Assembly (NCBI RefSeq): GCF_014651835.1
Contig: NZ_BMXQ01000001.1
Span: forward strand, 868,001 to 932,000
From: Pigmentiphaga litoralis
GTDB lineage: Bacteria; Pseudomonadota; Gammaproteobacteria; Burkholderiales; Burkholderiaceae_B
Reading direction: 5' to 3'
DNA length: 64,000 nucleotides
In this document: positions 54,778 through 63,629 of the stretch, in pieces
Layout of the letters: every line of letters begins with the position of its first letter
How positions within the stretch are numbered: the stretch's first letter is position 1
Position numbers and translations under genes: made by a program
Notes under the pieces: generated by a model
Told to the model about the DNA's origin: nothing
Databases searched by the model: none
Seen by the model: the letters and a program-made list of their open reading frames with translations, nothing else

Positions 54778-55521
54778 GTGGCGGTCCGCTGGGTCCGCGA
54801 CCCGGGCCCGCCGCGCAACGGAGTCGCCGCCTTGAGAACGACCGCCACGCCCCCGCGCCGGACTGCCACCTTGCGCCCGCCAATCGACCGCACGACGCCC
54901 ATCGCCTCGCACCGCACCGTGCAACGTGGCGTGCTGCGCGGCATGGGCGTCGGCATGGCGATCACCTTGGTGCTGCTGGTCCTGATGATTGCCCTGGCGC
55001 CGCGAGCCTTGTTGCCCCTGATCGGGCCGACCGCATCGCTGGTCGCCGCGCTGCATTGGGCGCTGCTGCCCTTGCTGTGCCTGGCCGCCGTGATCGGTCT
55101 GATGGCGCGGCACCGCTTTTTTCATGCGGAAGATATCGATGGCAGTGGGCTGGCCGGTGGCGGGCTGACCGGCGCCGGTGCGACTGCCAGCCGGGGCATG
55201 ACGGGTGGCAGCTGGACCATCCGTATCTATCAGGCGATCTTGCAGAACACCCTGGAGCAGGTGGTCCTGGCCATCCCGACCTACCTGATCTGGGCGGTCA
55301 CGCTGCCGAGGCAGTGGCAGGCCGCGGTGCCAGCGGCCGCCATCCTGTTCGTCGTGGGCCGAGTGTTGTTCTGGCGCGGCTATTCGGGCGGCGCGCCATC
55401 GCGGTCGCTGGGTTTTGCGCTGACCTTTTACCCCACGCTGGTCCTGGCCCTGGTTGCGGCAGTCGCCGCGCTGATCGGGTTGGGGACCCCGAGCGTCGGG
55501 CTGGGTATCCCCAACCCTTAA
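54778..55521 (+). CDS. MAPEG-like membrane protein
   Basis: A predicted membrane protein of up to 247 residues. The C-terminal half, with ILQNTLEQVVLAIPTYLIWA, VVGRVLFWRGYSGGAPSRSL and GFALTFYPTLVLALV, fits the MAPEG superfamily (glutathione-dependent membrane enzymes). An additional pair of helices precedes it. The first 50 residues are Arg/Pro/Thr-rich and the start is uncertain: the GTG at 54778 is the longest option, and the true start may lie nearer 54946. It converges on the drug-exporter gene 20 bp away. Confidence 0.65.
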   Translation: MAVRWVRDPGPPRNGVAALRTTATPPRRTATLRPPIDRTTPIASHRTVQRGVLRGMGVGMAITLVLLVLMIALAPRALLPLIGPTASLVAALHWALLPLLCLAAVIGLMARHRFFHAEDIDGSGLAGGGLTGAGATASRGMTGGSWTIRIYQAILQNTLEQVVLAIPTYLIWAVTLPRQWQAAVPAAAILFVVGRVLFWRGYSGGAPSRSLGFALTFYPTLVLALVAAVAALIGLGTPSVGLGIPNP

Positions 55522-55541
55522 TGGCTTGATGGCTTAGTGGC

Positions 55542-57143
55542 TCAGTGGGCGGCGTTCGACGCCGCATCGGCCGGCGCCTTGGCCCGGGCCCGCGATTCCG
55601 CCAGGGGCACTGGCGGAATCAGCAGCATCAGCACCACGACCAGCACGGACACCACCAGCATCGCGTAAAAGGTGATGTGCAAGGACTGGTGCATGGCCTG
55701 CTGCACCGGCCCGCTGGTGGCCGCCGCGCCAGCTGAGTTTTCGAGCACCTGCTTGAGCTGCTCGGACGTCACCGCGGCGATCCCCGAGGTATGGGCCAGA
55801 CCGTAGTTGAAGACGGCGCCCAGCAGGGTGGCCCCCATCGTGCTGCCCAGGTTCCGCGCAAACAGGTTGGAACCCGTTGCCGCACCGCGCTCGTTCGGCT
55901 CGACGATCTCCTGGACCAGCACCAGCGAGCACACGCCCATGAAGCCCATCCCGAAGCCGATCACGAGCGAACCAAATCCTGCCAGAAGCGCACTGCTATC
56001 AGGCTTCAGGAAAATGAACACGAACACGCCCATCGGCACCAGCAGGCTGCCGATGATGAGCATGCGGCGCAGTCCGTAACGCGGGAACATGCGGGCAGCG
56101 ATCACCGAACCGACCGGCCACCCCAGCATCACCATGGTCAGCGCAAGGCCCGCAACCACCGGCGTGCGGTGCATGACGCCCTGAACATACATGGGCAGGA
56201 AGGTGGTCAGGCCCATGATGCACATGCTGCCAAAGACCATGGCGCCGTTGACCGCGGCGATCGGACGGCGGCCCCACAGCGAGAACGAAATCATGGGGTC
56301 GGCTGCCCGCCGCTCCTGCAACAGGAAAAGCCCCAGAAAAATGACAAACGCGCCCGCCGCGCTCCACGCGCGCACGTGGTCGGTCGTGCCAGCATCGGTC
56401 AGGGCGATCATGGCGGCCGCGACAGTCGCAGTGAAGAGCGCCGCGCCCAGGAAGTCGATCGAGCTTTCCTTGCGTTTCGGTGTCTCGTGCAGGTACTTGA
56501 TGAAGCCCCAGGCCGCCGCGATGCCGACCGGGATGTTCATCCAGAAAATCCACGCCCACGACAGTCTGTGAATGATCAGCGCGCCCACCATCGGGCCCAG
56601 CACGGCAGAAATCGCCCATACGCTGGCCAGCCAGCCCTGCACCTTGCCGCGTTCCCGCCCCGGGAAGAGGTCGGCAATGATGGTCATCACCACCGGCTGT
56701 ATCGCGCCGGCGCCCACGCCCTGGATAAGACGAAAGACGATCATGGACGTCATCGACCAGGCGTATCCCGCCAGGATGGACCCGATCAGGAAGACGGCAA
56801 TGCCGAACAGCACCATGGGCTTGCGGCCGTATAGGTCGGACAGCTTGCCGAACACCACGGTCATGGCGGTCTGCGTCAGCAGGAAGGAGGCAAACACCCA
56901 GCTGTAGTAGCGCAGCTCGCCAAGGTCGGCGGCAATCTGGGGCATGGCCGTGGCGACGATCGTCGCCTCGATCGCAATCATGCTCATTGACGCCATGATG
57001 GCAGCGACGACTAACGGGCGGGACGTAGTGGGGGTCTGGGACACGGGAGGGGGCACGGGAAGGGCTGACGACGGGGGAGGGGCGGACGGCGCAACCGGCG
57101 ACGCGGCGGGCGCCCCGGCCAGCGGCCGGAAGTGCCGCCGCAT
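55542..57143 (-). CDS. DHA2 family MFS drug exporter (EmrB/QacA-like)
   Basis: A 533-residue membrane protein with 14 helices, the DHA2 count. The motif-A loop GKLSDLYGRKPMVLFGIAVF and motif-C-like segment WLASVWAISAVLGPMVGALI are clear; the central FFL-type region SLWGRRPIAAVNGAMVFG is also typical. Such pumps export hydrophobic drugs in exchange for protons. The N-terminus has a proline-rich cytosolic extension of about 45 residues. A GTG 12 bases upstream of the chosen ATG is possible. No EmrA-like adaptor is next to it. Confidence 0.9.
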   Translation of the reverse strand: MRRHFRPLAGAPAASPVAPSAPPPSSALPVPPPVSQTPTTSRPLVVAAIMASMSMIAIEATIVATAMPQIAADLGELRYYSWVFASFLLTQTAMTVVFGKLSDLYGRKPMVLFGIAVFLIGSILAGYAWSMTSMIVFRLIQGVGAGAIQPVVMTIIADLFPGRERGKVQGWLASVWAISAVLGPMVGALIIHRLSWAWIFWMNIPVGIAAAWGFIKYLHETPKRKESSIDFLGAALFTATVAAAMIALTDAGTTDHVRAWSAAGAFVIFLGLFLLQERRAADPMISFSLWGRRPIAAVNGAMVFGSMCIMGLTTFLPMYVQGVMHRTPVVAGLALTMVMLGWPVGSVIAARMFPRYGLRRMLIIGSLLVPMGVFVFIFLKPDSSALLAGFGSLVIGFGMGFMGVCSLVLVQEIVEPNERGAATGSNLFARNLGSTMGATLLGAVFNYGLAHTSGIAAVTSEQLKQVLENSAGAAATSGPVQQAMHQSLHITFYAMLVVSVLVVVLMLLIPPVPLAESRARAKAPADAASNAAH

Positions 57144-57252
57144 AGTGTAATTCACGGCTTACGGTAGAGCAGGGGCGCAGGCCCTGCATGCCGTCCGGCC
57201 AGGGCGATGCGCCACGCGCCACGCAGAGTGCAGTGCGGCCCGACTGCTGCGC

Positions 57253-58731
57253 CTAGGCGGACGATTCCTTGTCGGGCACGCCCTTGCTGGCCCGCGCTGC
57301 CTTGAACAGGTTCAGCGCCTTGAGGCGGCGTTCGTCATGGTCCACGACCGGCTTTGGGTAGTGCTTGCCCAGCTCGATGCCGAACTCGGCCAGCTTGGCG
57401 GTGTGTTCCCACGGCGCATGCAGATATTTGCCGGGCACGTCCTTGAACACAGGCAGAAACCGTTTGATGAACTCGCCGTCGGGGTCGTAACGTTCGCTCT
57501 GGCGCGATGGGCTGAAGATCCGGAAGTAGGGCTGGGGATCGCACCCGGTCGACGCCGCCCACTGCCAGCCCCCGTTGTTGGCCGCCTGGTCGTAGTCGAT
57601 GAGCGCCAGGGCGAAGTAGGCCTCGCCCTTACGGTAGTCCACGAGCAAGTCCTTGGTCAGGAACGACGCCGTCACCATCCGCAGCCGATTGTGCATGTAC
57701 CCCGTGCTATTGATCTGATGCATGGCGGCGTCCACCAGCGGGTAACCGGTCTGGCCATCGCACCACGCCTGGAACAGGCCCTCGTCGTTTTCCCACTGAA
57801 GGGCTGTGTACTCTTCACGGTAGGGGCCGTCCACGGCCGTCGGATGGTGATACAGGAACTGGAAGTAGAAGTCGCGCCACACCAGCTCGCTCAGCCAGGT
57901 TTCGGCGCCTTCCCGCGCTGCGCCCTTGCTGCCTTCAATGGCCTGCAACGACGCCCGCACGAGGTGGCGCACTGACAGCAGCCCGAAGCGGTTGTACACC
58001 GACAGGTAGGACGTTCCGGGTACGGCCGGCAGGTCGCGCGACTGCTTGTAGCCGTCGATCACCTTGGCCACGAAGCGGTCCAGCCGCTTGGCGGCGCCTT
58101 CCGGCGTGGGTTCCGGGTGCGGGTCCTTGCTAGACAGCGCTTCGAATCCCAGGGCTTCCAGCGTAGGCATCTTGCCGCCGTCCACCTTCTTGAGCGACTG
58201 CAGATGGTCCTTGCTTGGCGCCTCGGCATAGTGCTCGGGCTTGAGCGCCTTGCGCCACGCGTTCTTGTACGGCGTGAACACGGTGTAGGGCCGGCCCTGC
58301 TTGGTCAGGATCTCGCTGCTGCCGAAGATCACGGTGTCCTTGAACAGGCGCAGCGGAATACCCATGGCGTCCAGGGCCTCGATCACCGCCGCATCGCGCT
58401 CGTGCGCGTCAGGCTCGTAATCTTCGTTCGTGAATACCGCCGACGCGCCAAATTCCTGCACCAGCGCCGGAATGGCTTCGCGGCCGCGGGCATGCCGGAC
58501 GACCAGGTCCGATCCGGCTGCCTGCAGCGCTGCCTTCAGTTCTGCAATGGCGCCATGCAGGAATGCCACCCGCCGGTCGTGCCTGGGCAGTTCGTCAAGA
58601 ATGTCCTTGTCGAAGATGAACACGGGAACGACCGCGTCGTTTTGCGACAAAGCCTGGAACAGGCCGACATTGTCGGCGAGCCGCAGGTCGCGGCGGAACC
58701 AGAATAGCGCCAGCGGGGGTGAAGAAGCCAT
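57253..58731 (-). CDS. phrB: Deoxyribodipyrimidine photolyase
   Basis: A 492-residue light-driven DNA repair enzyme that splits cyclobutane pyrimidine dimers. The N-terminal antenna domain opens LALFWFRRDLRLADNVGLFQ; the FAD domain has SELVWRDFYFQFLYH, GYPLVDAAMHQINSTGYMHN and NNGGWQWAASTGCDPQPYFR. The tryptophans and the asparagine of the dimer site are in these segments. Ends 9 bp after the purT stop region, same strand, so probably co-transcribed with it. Confidence 0.94.
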   Translation of the reverse strand: MASSPPLALFWFRRDLRLADNVGLFQALSQNDAVVPVFIFDKDILDELPRHDRRVAFLHGAIAELKAALQAAGSDLVVRHARGREAIPALVQEFGASAVFTNEDYEPDAHERDAAVIEALDAMGIPLRLFKDTVIFGSSEILTKQGRPYTVFTPYKNAWRKALKPEHYAEAPSKDHLQSLKKVDGGKMPTLEALGFEALSSKDPHPEPTPEGAAKRLDRFVAKVIDGYKQSRDLPAVPGTSYLSVYNRFGLLSVRHLVRASLQAIEGSKGAAREGAETWLSELVWRDFYFQFLYHHPTAVDGPYREEYTALQWENDEGLFQAWCDGQTGYPLVDAAMHQINSTGYMHNRLRMVTASFLTKDLLVDYRKGEAYFALALIDYDQAANNGGWQWAASTGCDPQPYFRIFSPSRQSERYDPDGEFIKRFLPVFKDVPGKYLHAPWEHTAKLAEFGIELGKHYPKPVVDHDERRLKALNLFKAARASKGVPDKESSA

Positions 58732-58739
58732 GACCGTCC

Positions 58740-59984
58740 TTAGCCTTGGGCCGAGCCGTGCGCCGAGTCAGGTACCGCCCGCGGCGTCACTTTGGCCGAG
58801 GCTGCCTTCGCCTTGGCGCGTGCCGCATCCACCGTATCGGCAACGGCGAGCGCGACACCCATGCGGCGCTTCACGAACGACTCGGGTTTGCCGAAAAGCC
58901 GGATATCGGTACCCGGCTCGGCCAATGCAGCGGCCACGCCGTCGAATTGCACCGCCTTGGCATCGACACCGCCGTAGATCACGCTGCTGGCGCCGGGCTG
59001 GCGCAAGGCGGTCGACACGGGCAGGCCGAGCAGCGCGCGCGCATGCAGTTCAAATTCGTTCTGCGCCTGGGTGATCATCGTGACCATGCCGGTGTCGTGC
59101 GGGCGCGGGCTGACTTCGGAGAACCAGACCTCGTCACCGGCAACGAACAACTCCACCCCGAACAATCCCAGGCCGCCCAGTTCGCCGGTGACCTTGAGCG
59201 CGATCTCGCGGGCGCGTTCCAGGGCTTTGGCCGCCATGGGCTGTGGTTGCCAGCTTTCGACATAGTCGCCATCGACCTGCACATGCCCGATCGGATCGCA
59301 AAAGTGGGTCTGGATCTGCCCATCGGCACCGACCGCGCGCACCGTCAACAAGGTGATTTCATACTCGAACCGGATGAAACCTTCGACAATGACCCGCCCG
59401 GCGCCGACCCGGCCGCCTTCCTGCGCGTAACGCCAGGCCGATTCGATGTCTTGCGGACCGTCCAGACGGGACTGGCCCTTGCCTGACGAGGACATGACCG
59501 GCTTGATGATGCACGGATAGCCGATGTGATCGAGGGCATCCCGCAGTTCGTCCAGCGTGGCCGCAAAACGGTAAGGCGACGTGGGCAGGCCCAGCGTTTC
59601 GGCGGCAAGGCGGCGGATGCCTTCGCGGTTCATGGTCAGCTGCGCAGCGCGGGCAGTGGGCGTGACACGGGCGACGCCAGCCGCCTCGAGTTCCACCAGC
59701 AGGTCGGTGGCAATGGCTTCGATTTCCGGAACGATGACGTGCGGCTTTTCGAGTTCGATGACGGCGCGCAACGCGTCACGGTCGGTCATGGATATCGTGT
59801 GGGCGCGGTGGGCGACCTGGTGGCCGGGCGCGTTCGGGTACCGGTCCACAGCAATCACTTCGACGCCCAGGCGCTGCAGCGCGATGATCACTTCCTTGCC
59901 GAGTTCGCCGGATCCCAGCAGCATCACGCGGACGGCGGAGGAGGTGAGCGGGGTGGCAAGCACGGGGAGGGTGGGCGTCGACAT
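58740..59984 (-). CDS. purT: Formate-dependent phosphoribosylglycinamide formyltransferase
   Basis: A 414-residue ATP-grasp enzyme that makes formyl-GAR from GAR, formate and ATP, an alternative to PurN in purine synthesis. The N-terminus [20 protein letters not shown] and the following [18 protein letters not shown] are diagnostic, as are [14 protein letters not shown] for ATP binding and [20 protein letters not shown]. The length is normal. It is divergent from the Bug gene; no PurR-type operator is evident. Confidence 0.94.
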   Translation of the reverse strand: MSTPTLPVLATPLTSSAVRVMLLGSGELGKEVIIALQRLGVEVIAVDRYPNAPGHQVAHRAHTISMTDRDALRAVIELEKPHVIVPEIEAIATDLLVELEAAGVARVTPTARAAQLTMNREGIRRLAAETLGLPTSPYRFAATLDELRDALDHIGYPCIIKPVMSSSGKGQSRLDGPQDIESAWRYAQEGGRVGAGRVIVEGFIRFEYEITLLTVRAVGADGQIQTHFCDPIGHVQVDGDYVESWQPQPMAAKALERAREIALKVTGELGGLGLFGVELFVAGDEVWFSEVSPRPHDTGMVTMITQAQNEFELHARALLGLPVSTALRQPGASSVIYGGVDAKAVQFDGVAAALAEPGTDIRLFGKPESFVKRRMGVALAVADTVDAARAKAKAASAKVTPRAVPDSAHGSAQG

Positions 59985-60298
59985 GAGGCAGATCCTGGCG
60001 GGGCGGAAACAAGGCTGCCAATGTACCGCGTCAGGCGCGGATCTGCAGGCAGGGGCAGGACCAAAACGTCCATGCAGCAGCCTTTGTTACCCGGTGGCAG
60101 AGGCGGCCCGGACCGCTTACGGACGGCCTGCTAAGAAATATGGAATGGCGTTCCAGAATAATTGACTTCGCGGAGTCACTGGATCAGAATCGTGTCCATT
60201 CGCTGACCGGTTCCGTTCAATGTCCTGAAACGGCGGTCAGCCAGTCAAGACAACAGGCGCCCGCAGCGCCGGCCGGGCCCGACCCACAAGGAGACACG
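59985..60298. other. Divergent intergenic region purT / Bug receptor
   Basis: About 314 bases. The left half shows nothing certain; the right half holds the IclR-type operator and promoter described at 60141-60190 and the ribosome site AAGGAGACA at 60288-60296. Confidence 0.6.
60141..60190 (+). promoter_or_regulatory. Bug-operon promoter with IclR-type operator
   Basis: TGGAA at 60141-60145 and TTCCA at 60151-60155 make a 15-bp palindrome identical in its outer arms to the IclR-family consensus TGGAAATNATTTCCA. Seven bases later a -35 box TTGACT (60162-60167) and, after 17 bases, a -10 box CAGAAT (60185-60190) are seen. The operator lies at about -55, a typical activator position. The IclR gene two genes downstream is the natural candidate protein. 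Confidence 0.7.
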
Positions 60299-61291
60299 AT
60301 GAAAAAAATGCTGCACACCCTTGCCTGTGTGTCGGTGGGGCTGACGTCACTGGCCCTGAGCGCATCCCCGGTGGCCAGCGCGACCCCCACCGCCAAGGAC
60401 TATCCTTCGCGTCCGGTCACCCTGATCGTGCCCAATGCACCGGGCGGCGCCATCGACATCCTGAGCCGTCTGGTGTCGGAACAGCTGACCAAGACCTGGG
60501 GCCAGCCGGTCGTCGTCATGTACAAACCTGGCGCCAATACGGTTGTCGGCACGGATTTCGTGGCGCGGTCGGAACCGGACGGACAGACCATCGGCATGGT
60601 GGTGACCTCGCACGTGATCAATCCGGCGATGCGTCCGAAGCTGCCCTTCGATACGATCAAGGATCTGGCCGGAGTGTCGCTGATGGCGACCTCCCAGATC
60701 GTGATCACGGCAACGCCGTCCTTTCCGGCCAACTCGATTGCCGAAGTGGTCGCCATGGCCAAGCAGTCGCCGGGCAAGCTCAGCTACGCGTCTCCCGGCA
60801 GTGGCAGCTCCATGCACCTGACGGGCGAACTGCTCAAGACCGAGACGTCGATCGACATGCTGCACATCCCTTACAAGGGCAGCGGCCCGGCCTACACCGA
60901 AGTCATGGCAGGACGCGTGCCCTTGCTGATCGACCCGCTGTTCTCGTCCATGCCCTACATCAAGGCCGGAAAGCTGAAGGCGCTCGCTGTGGCGGGCGCG
61001 CAGCGCGACCCGAGCGCGCCTGACATTCCGACCGTGGCCGAGACCCTGCCGGGCTTCAATGTCCAGAGCATGTTCGGGCTGGTGGTGCCACGCGCCACGC
61101 CGCCCGACATCGTCGACAAGATCAGCAAGGACATTGCAAGCGTGCTGGCGACCCCTGAATTCAAGAAGCGCCTGAACGACATCGGCATGACGCCGGTGGG
61201 CAACACGCCCGCGCAGTTTGATGCCTACATCAAGACGGAGATGGCGAAGTGGGCCAAGGTGGTGAAGACGACCGGCGCCGTGGCCGACTGA
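60299..61291 (+). CDS. Bug family substrate-binding protein (TctC-like)
   Basis: A 330-residue periplasmic receptor. The signal peptide MKKMLHTLACVSVGLTSLAL is followed by the mature start DYPSRPVTLIVPNAPGGAID; HIPYKGSGPAYTEVMAGRVP and PDIPTVAETLPGFNVQSMFG are family motifs. AAGGAG gives a strong ribosome site. It precedes IclR and aconitase-X genes, so its ligand is probably the substrate of that pathway, a carboxylate or a hydroxyproline-like compound. No TctAB genes are near. Confidence 0.92.
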   Translation: MKKMLHTLACVSVGLTSLALSASPVASATPTAKDYPSRPVTLIVPNAPGGAIDILSRLVSEQLTKTWGQPVVVMYKPGANTVVGTDFVARSEPDGQTIGMVVTSHVINPAMRPKLPFDTIKDLAGVSLMATSQIVITATPSFPANSIAEVVAMAKQSPGKLSYASPGSGSSMHLTGELLKTETSIDMLHIPYKGSGPAYTEVMAGRVPLLIDPLFSSMPYIKAGKLKALAVAGAQRDPSAPDIPTVAETLPGFNVQSMFGLVVPRATPPDIVDKISKDIASVLATPEFKKRLNDIGMTPVGNTPAQFDAYIKTEMAKWAKVVKTTGAVAD

Positions 61292-61305
61292 CAATGCGCA
61301 CCGCA

Positions 61306-61325
61306 GCAGGACAGGAATGTCCTGC
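61306..61325. promoter_or_regulatory. 20-bp palindrome between Bug and IclR genes
   Basis: GCAGGACA-GGAA-TGTCCTGC, 8-bp perfect arms with a 4-base centre, 15 bp after the Bug stop. Either a second IclR site controlling its own gene or a processing hairpin; no T-run follows. Confidence 0.55.
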
Positions 61326-61439
61326 CCGACGACTGCGATGCCAGGACGCCTTCCTATAATGGCGACACGATTCGTTCCGCGGATCGTTCCCTTTATAGAG
61401 ACCGGCTCGCCGCCTGCGGCGCGCTGCCTGGAGACGACG

Positions 61440-62300
61440 ATGGCATCACGCGGCAAGACTTCCCACAGCACTCCGGTAACCGGCGACACCGACGACACGC
61501 CCGCGGGCGCGACGGTGTCGGCGCTGGAGCGTGGCATTGCCGTCCTGCGGTGTTTTCGGGAAGACGTGCGTGACCTGAGCAATGCCGAACTGGCCCGGAT
61601 GACGGGCATTCCAAAGCCCACCGTCACGCGTCTGGCGACCACGCTGGTGGCCCAGGGACTGATGAAGCAGGCGCCCGGCACGGAACGATTTTCGCTCAGC
61701 GCCGGTGTGGTGTCGCTGGCGCAGGCCTTCCTGGGCGGCATTGACCTGCGCGCGTTTGCCCGCCCGCACATGGCAGAGCTTGCCGACCAGGCGAATGGCG
61801 CGGTCTATCTGGGCGTTCGGGACGGTCTGGATATGGTGCTGGTGGAAACGGCATCCCCTCGGGCCGCGCTGCTGCTGGCGCGCTTGCGGGTGGGGTCCCG
61901 GTTTCCGATGGTGAGTTCGGCGCTGGGCCGGGCGTATGTCAGCGCTGTCAGTGATATCCGCGAGCGCGAACGACTTGAATTGCGGCTGCGGGAGTCGGCG
62001 GGCGCGGATGAATGGCAACGCCTGGAGGCGGGCTATGCCCGCGCGCAAGACGACGCCGGGCGCCATGGCTACTGCCTGTCGCTGGGCGAGTTCCACCGCG
62101 ACATCCATTCGGTCGCGGTGCCGCTGGTGGTGCCGGGCGGGGAAATCGTCGCACTCAATTGTGGCGGCCCGTCGTTCCTGTTTTCCGAAGGACATCTTCG
62201 GCAGGACGTCGCGCCGATGTTGCTGGCGACCGCAAGGGCGATTGCCAGGGAAGTGGGGGGCTTCGTGCCCGCCCCGGGCCACGCGTCCAACGTGGCCTAG
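61440..62300 (+). CDS. IclR family transcriptional regulator
   Basis: A 286-residue regulator. The winged helix-turn-helix spans about residues 25-85 (ALERGIAVLRCFREDVRDLS; LARMTGIPKPTVTRLATTLV), and the ligand domain carries VYLGVRDGLDMVLVETASPR and GYCLSLGEFHRDIHSVAVPL. The ATG at 61440 follows GGAGACGA. Its neighbours suggest it responds to the substrate of the aconitase-X enzyme and acts at the TGGAA-N5-TTCCA site upstream of the Bug gene. Confidence 0.93.
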   Translation: MASRGKTSHSTPVTGDTDDTPAGATVSALERGIAVLRCFREDVRDLSNAELARMTGIPKPTVTRLATTLVAQGLMKQAPGTERFSLSAGVVSLAQAFLGGIDLRAFARPHMAELADQANGAVYLGVRDGLDMVLVETASPRAALLLARLRVGSRFPMVSSALGRAYVSAVSDIRERERLELRLRESAGADEWQRLEAGYARAQDDAGRHGYCLSLGEFHRDIHSVAVPLVVPGGEIVALNCGGPSFLFSEGHLRQDVAPMLLATARAIAREVGGFVPAPGHASNVA

Positions 62301-62345
62301 ACGCGGCGTCCGCCTGGGTGTGACGCCGCGCATACAGGAGGTGAG

Positions 62346-63629
62346 ATGAGACTGACCGATCACGAGCAGGCGATGTACGACGGCGAGCATGGCGTCGCCC
62401 GACAGAAGGCCATGGACCTGCTGGTCCGCTACGGCAATGCCTTGGGGGCCGAGCGGCTGGTCGATACCCGCAACGTGGCCGGCACGATTGGCGCCACGAC
62501 CCCGTTCATGCGCAAGTATGCCGACGAGGCAGGCGGCCTGGACGCCGTGTTTTCCGAGTTCAACCTGGACTCCCGCGAAGTAGTGCGTATCCCGAAAGTG
62601 TCGGTGTACAGCAGCCACCTGCAGCAGGGGATCGACCCGGAACATGCGTCCGAACAGGGTGTTGGCGAAGATGTCGTGCGTATCTTCCGCAAGGGCGACG
62701 CCTACAGCGCCGGCCTGGGCGTGCAGTTGTTGAACACCTGCGCGCCCTACCAGGTCGGCAATCTGCCGGCCCGCGGCGAGCACTGTGCGTGGATGGAATC
62801 GTCGGCGGTGATCTACATCAACGCCGTGCTGGGCGCCAAGTCCAACGCCGAAGGCCGCGAGAGCACCGGCGCCGCGATGCTGACCGGCAAGATTCCCTAC
62901 TGGGGATATCACATCGACGAAAATCGCCGCGGCACGCACGCGGTGGAAGTCGACGTGCCGATCGAAAGCATGTCGGACTGGGGCATGCTCGGCTACTTCG
63001 TGGGCGATCACGTGCAGGATCGGGTGCCCGTGATTACCGGCATCGGCCAGGCGCCGAACATGGTCCGTCTCAAGCACTTCGGCGCGGCTGCGGCATCGTC
63101 AGGCGGCGTGGAGATGTATCACATTCCCGGCTACACGCCGGAAGCGCCGACGGTAGCAGCGGCTTTTGGCGGCAACCGGCCCATCGAGCGTTTCGTGTTC
63201 GGCCGCAAGGAACTGCGCGAGACCTATGAAAACCTGAACGCGACGGCGTCCGACGTGGACGTGGACTTTGTCATGCTGGGCTGTCCGCACTACAGCATCG
63301 AGCAGATCTGGGAAGTGTGCCAGCTGCTCGAAGGCCGCAAGGTGCACGTCAATTCCAACCTGTGGATCTTCACGCCGCGCGCTACCAAGCAGATCTGCGA
63401 CCAGAACGGCTACACGCGCATCATTACCGAAGCGGGTGGATTCCTGATGTCGGATACCTGTTCGGCCCTGGGCCGGGTCATGCCGAAAGGAGTCAAGGTG
63501 GCCGCGGTCGATTCGGCCAAGCAGGTGCACTACCTGCCTGCGATTATGGGCATCCAGGCGTGGTTCGGGTCGACGGCCGACTGTATCGACGCTGCCGTGA
63601 CGGGCCGCTGGAACGGGGGCCTGCGATGA
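62346..63629 (+). CDS. Aconitase X catalytic (large) subunit
   Basis: A 427-residue aconitase-X (DUF521) protein, an Fe-S hydro-lyase. Likely cluster cysteines are Cys313 (LGCPHYS), Cys372 (SDTCSA) and Cys413 (TADCID); Cys132 in NTCAPYQ is also conserved in the family. Known bacterial members dehydrate cis-3-hydroxy-L-proline; archaeal ones dehydrate mevalonate 5-phosphate. AGGAGGTGAG gives a near-perfect ribosome site. The stop overlaps the small-subunit start as ATGA, and the Bug and IclR genes upstream complete the operon. Confidence 0.9.
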   Translation: MRLTDHEQAMYDGEHGVARQKAMDLLVRYGNALGAERLVDTRNVAGTIGATTPFMRKYADEAGGLDAVFSEFNLDSREVVRIPKVSVYSSHLQQGIDPEHASEQGVGEDVVRIFRKGDAYSAGLGVQLLNTCAPYQVGNLPARGEHCAWMESSAVIYINAVLGAKSNAEGRESTGAAMLTGKIPYWGYHIDENRRGTHAVEVDVPIESMSDWGMLGYFVGDHVQDRVPVITGIGQAPNMVRLKHFGAAAASSGGVEMYHIPGYTPEAPTVAAAFGGNRPIERFVFGRKELRETYENLNATASDVDVDFVMLGCPHYSIEQIWEVCQLLEGRKVHVNSNLWIFTPRATKQICDQNGYTRIITEAGGFLMSDTCSALGRVMPKGVKVAAVDSAKQVHYLPAIMGIQAWFGSTADCIDAAVTGRWNGGLR

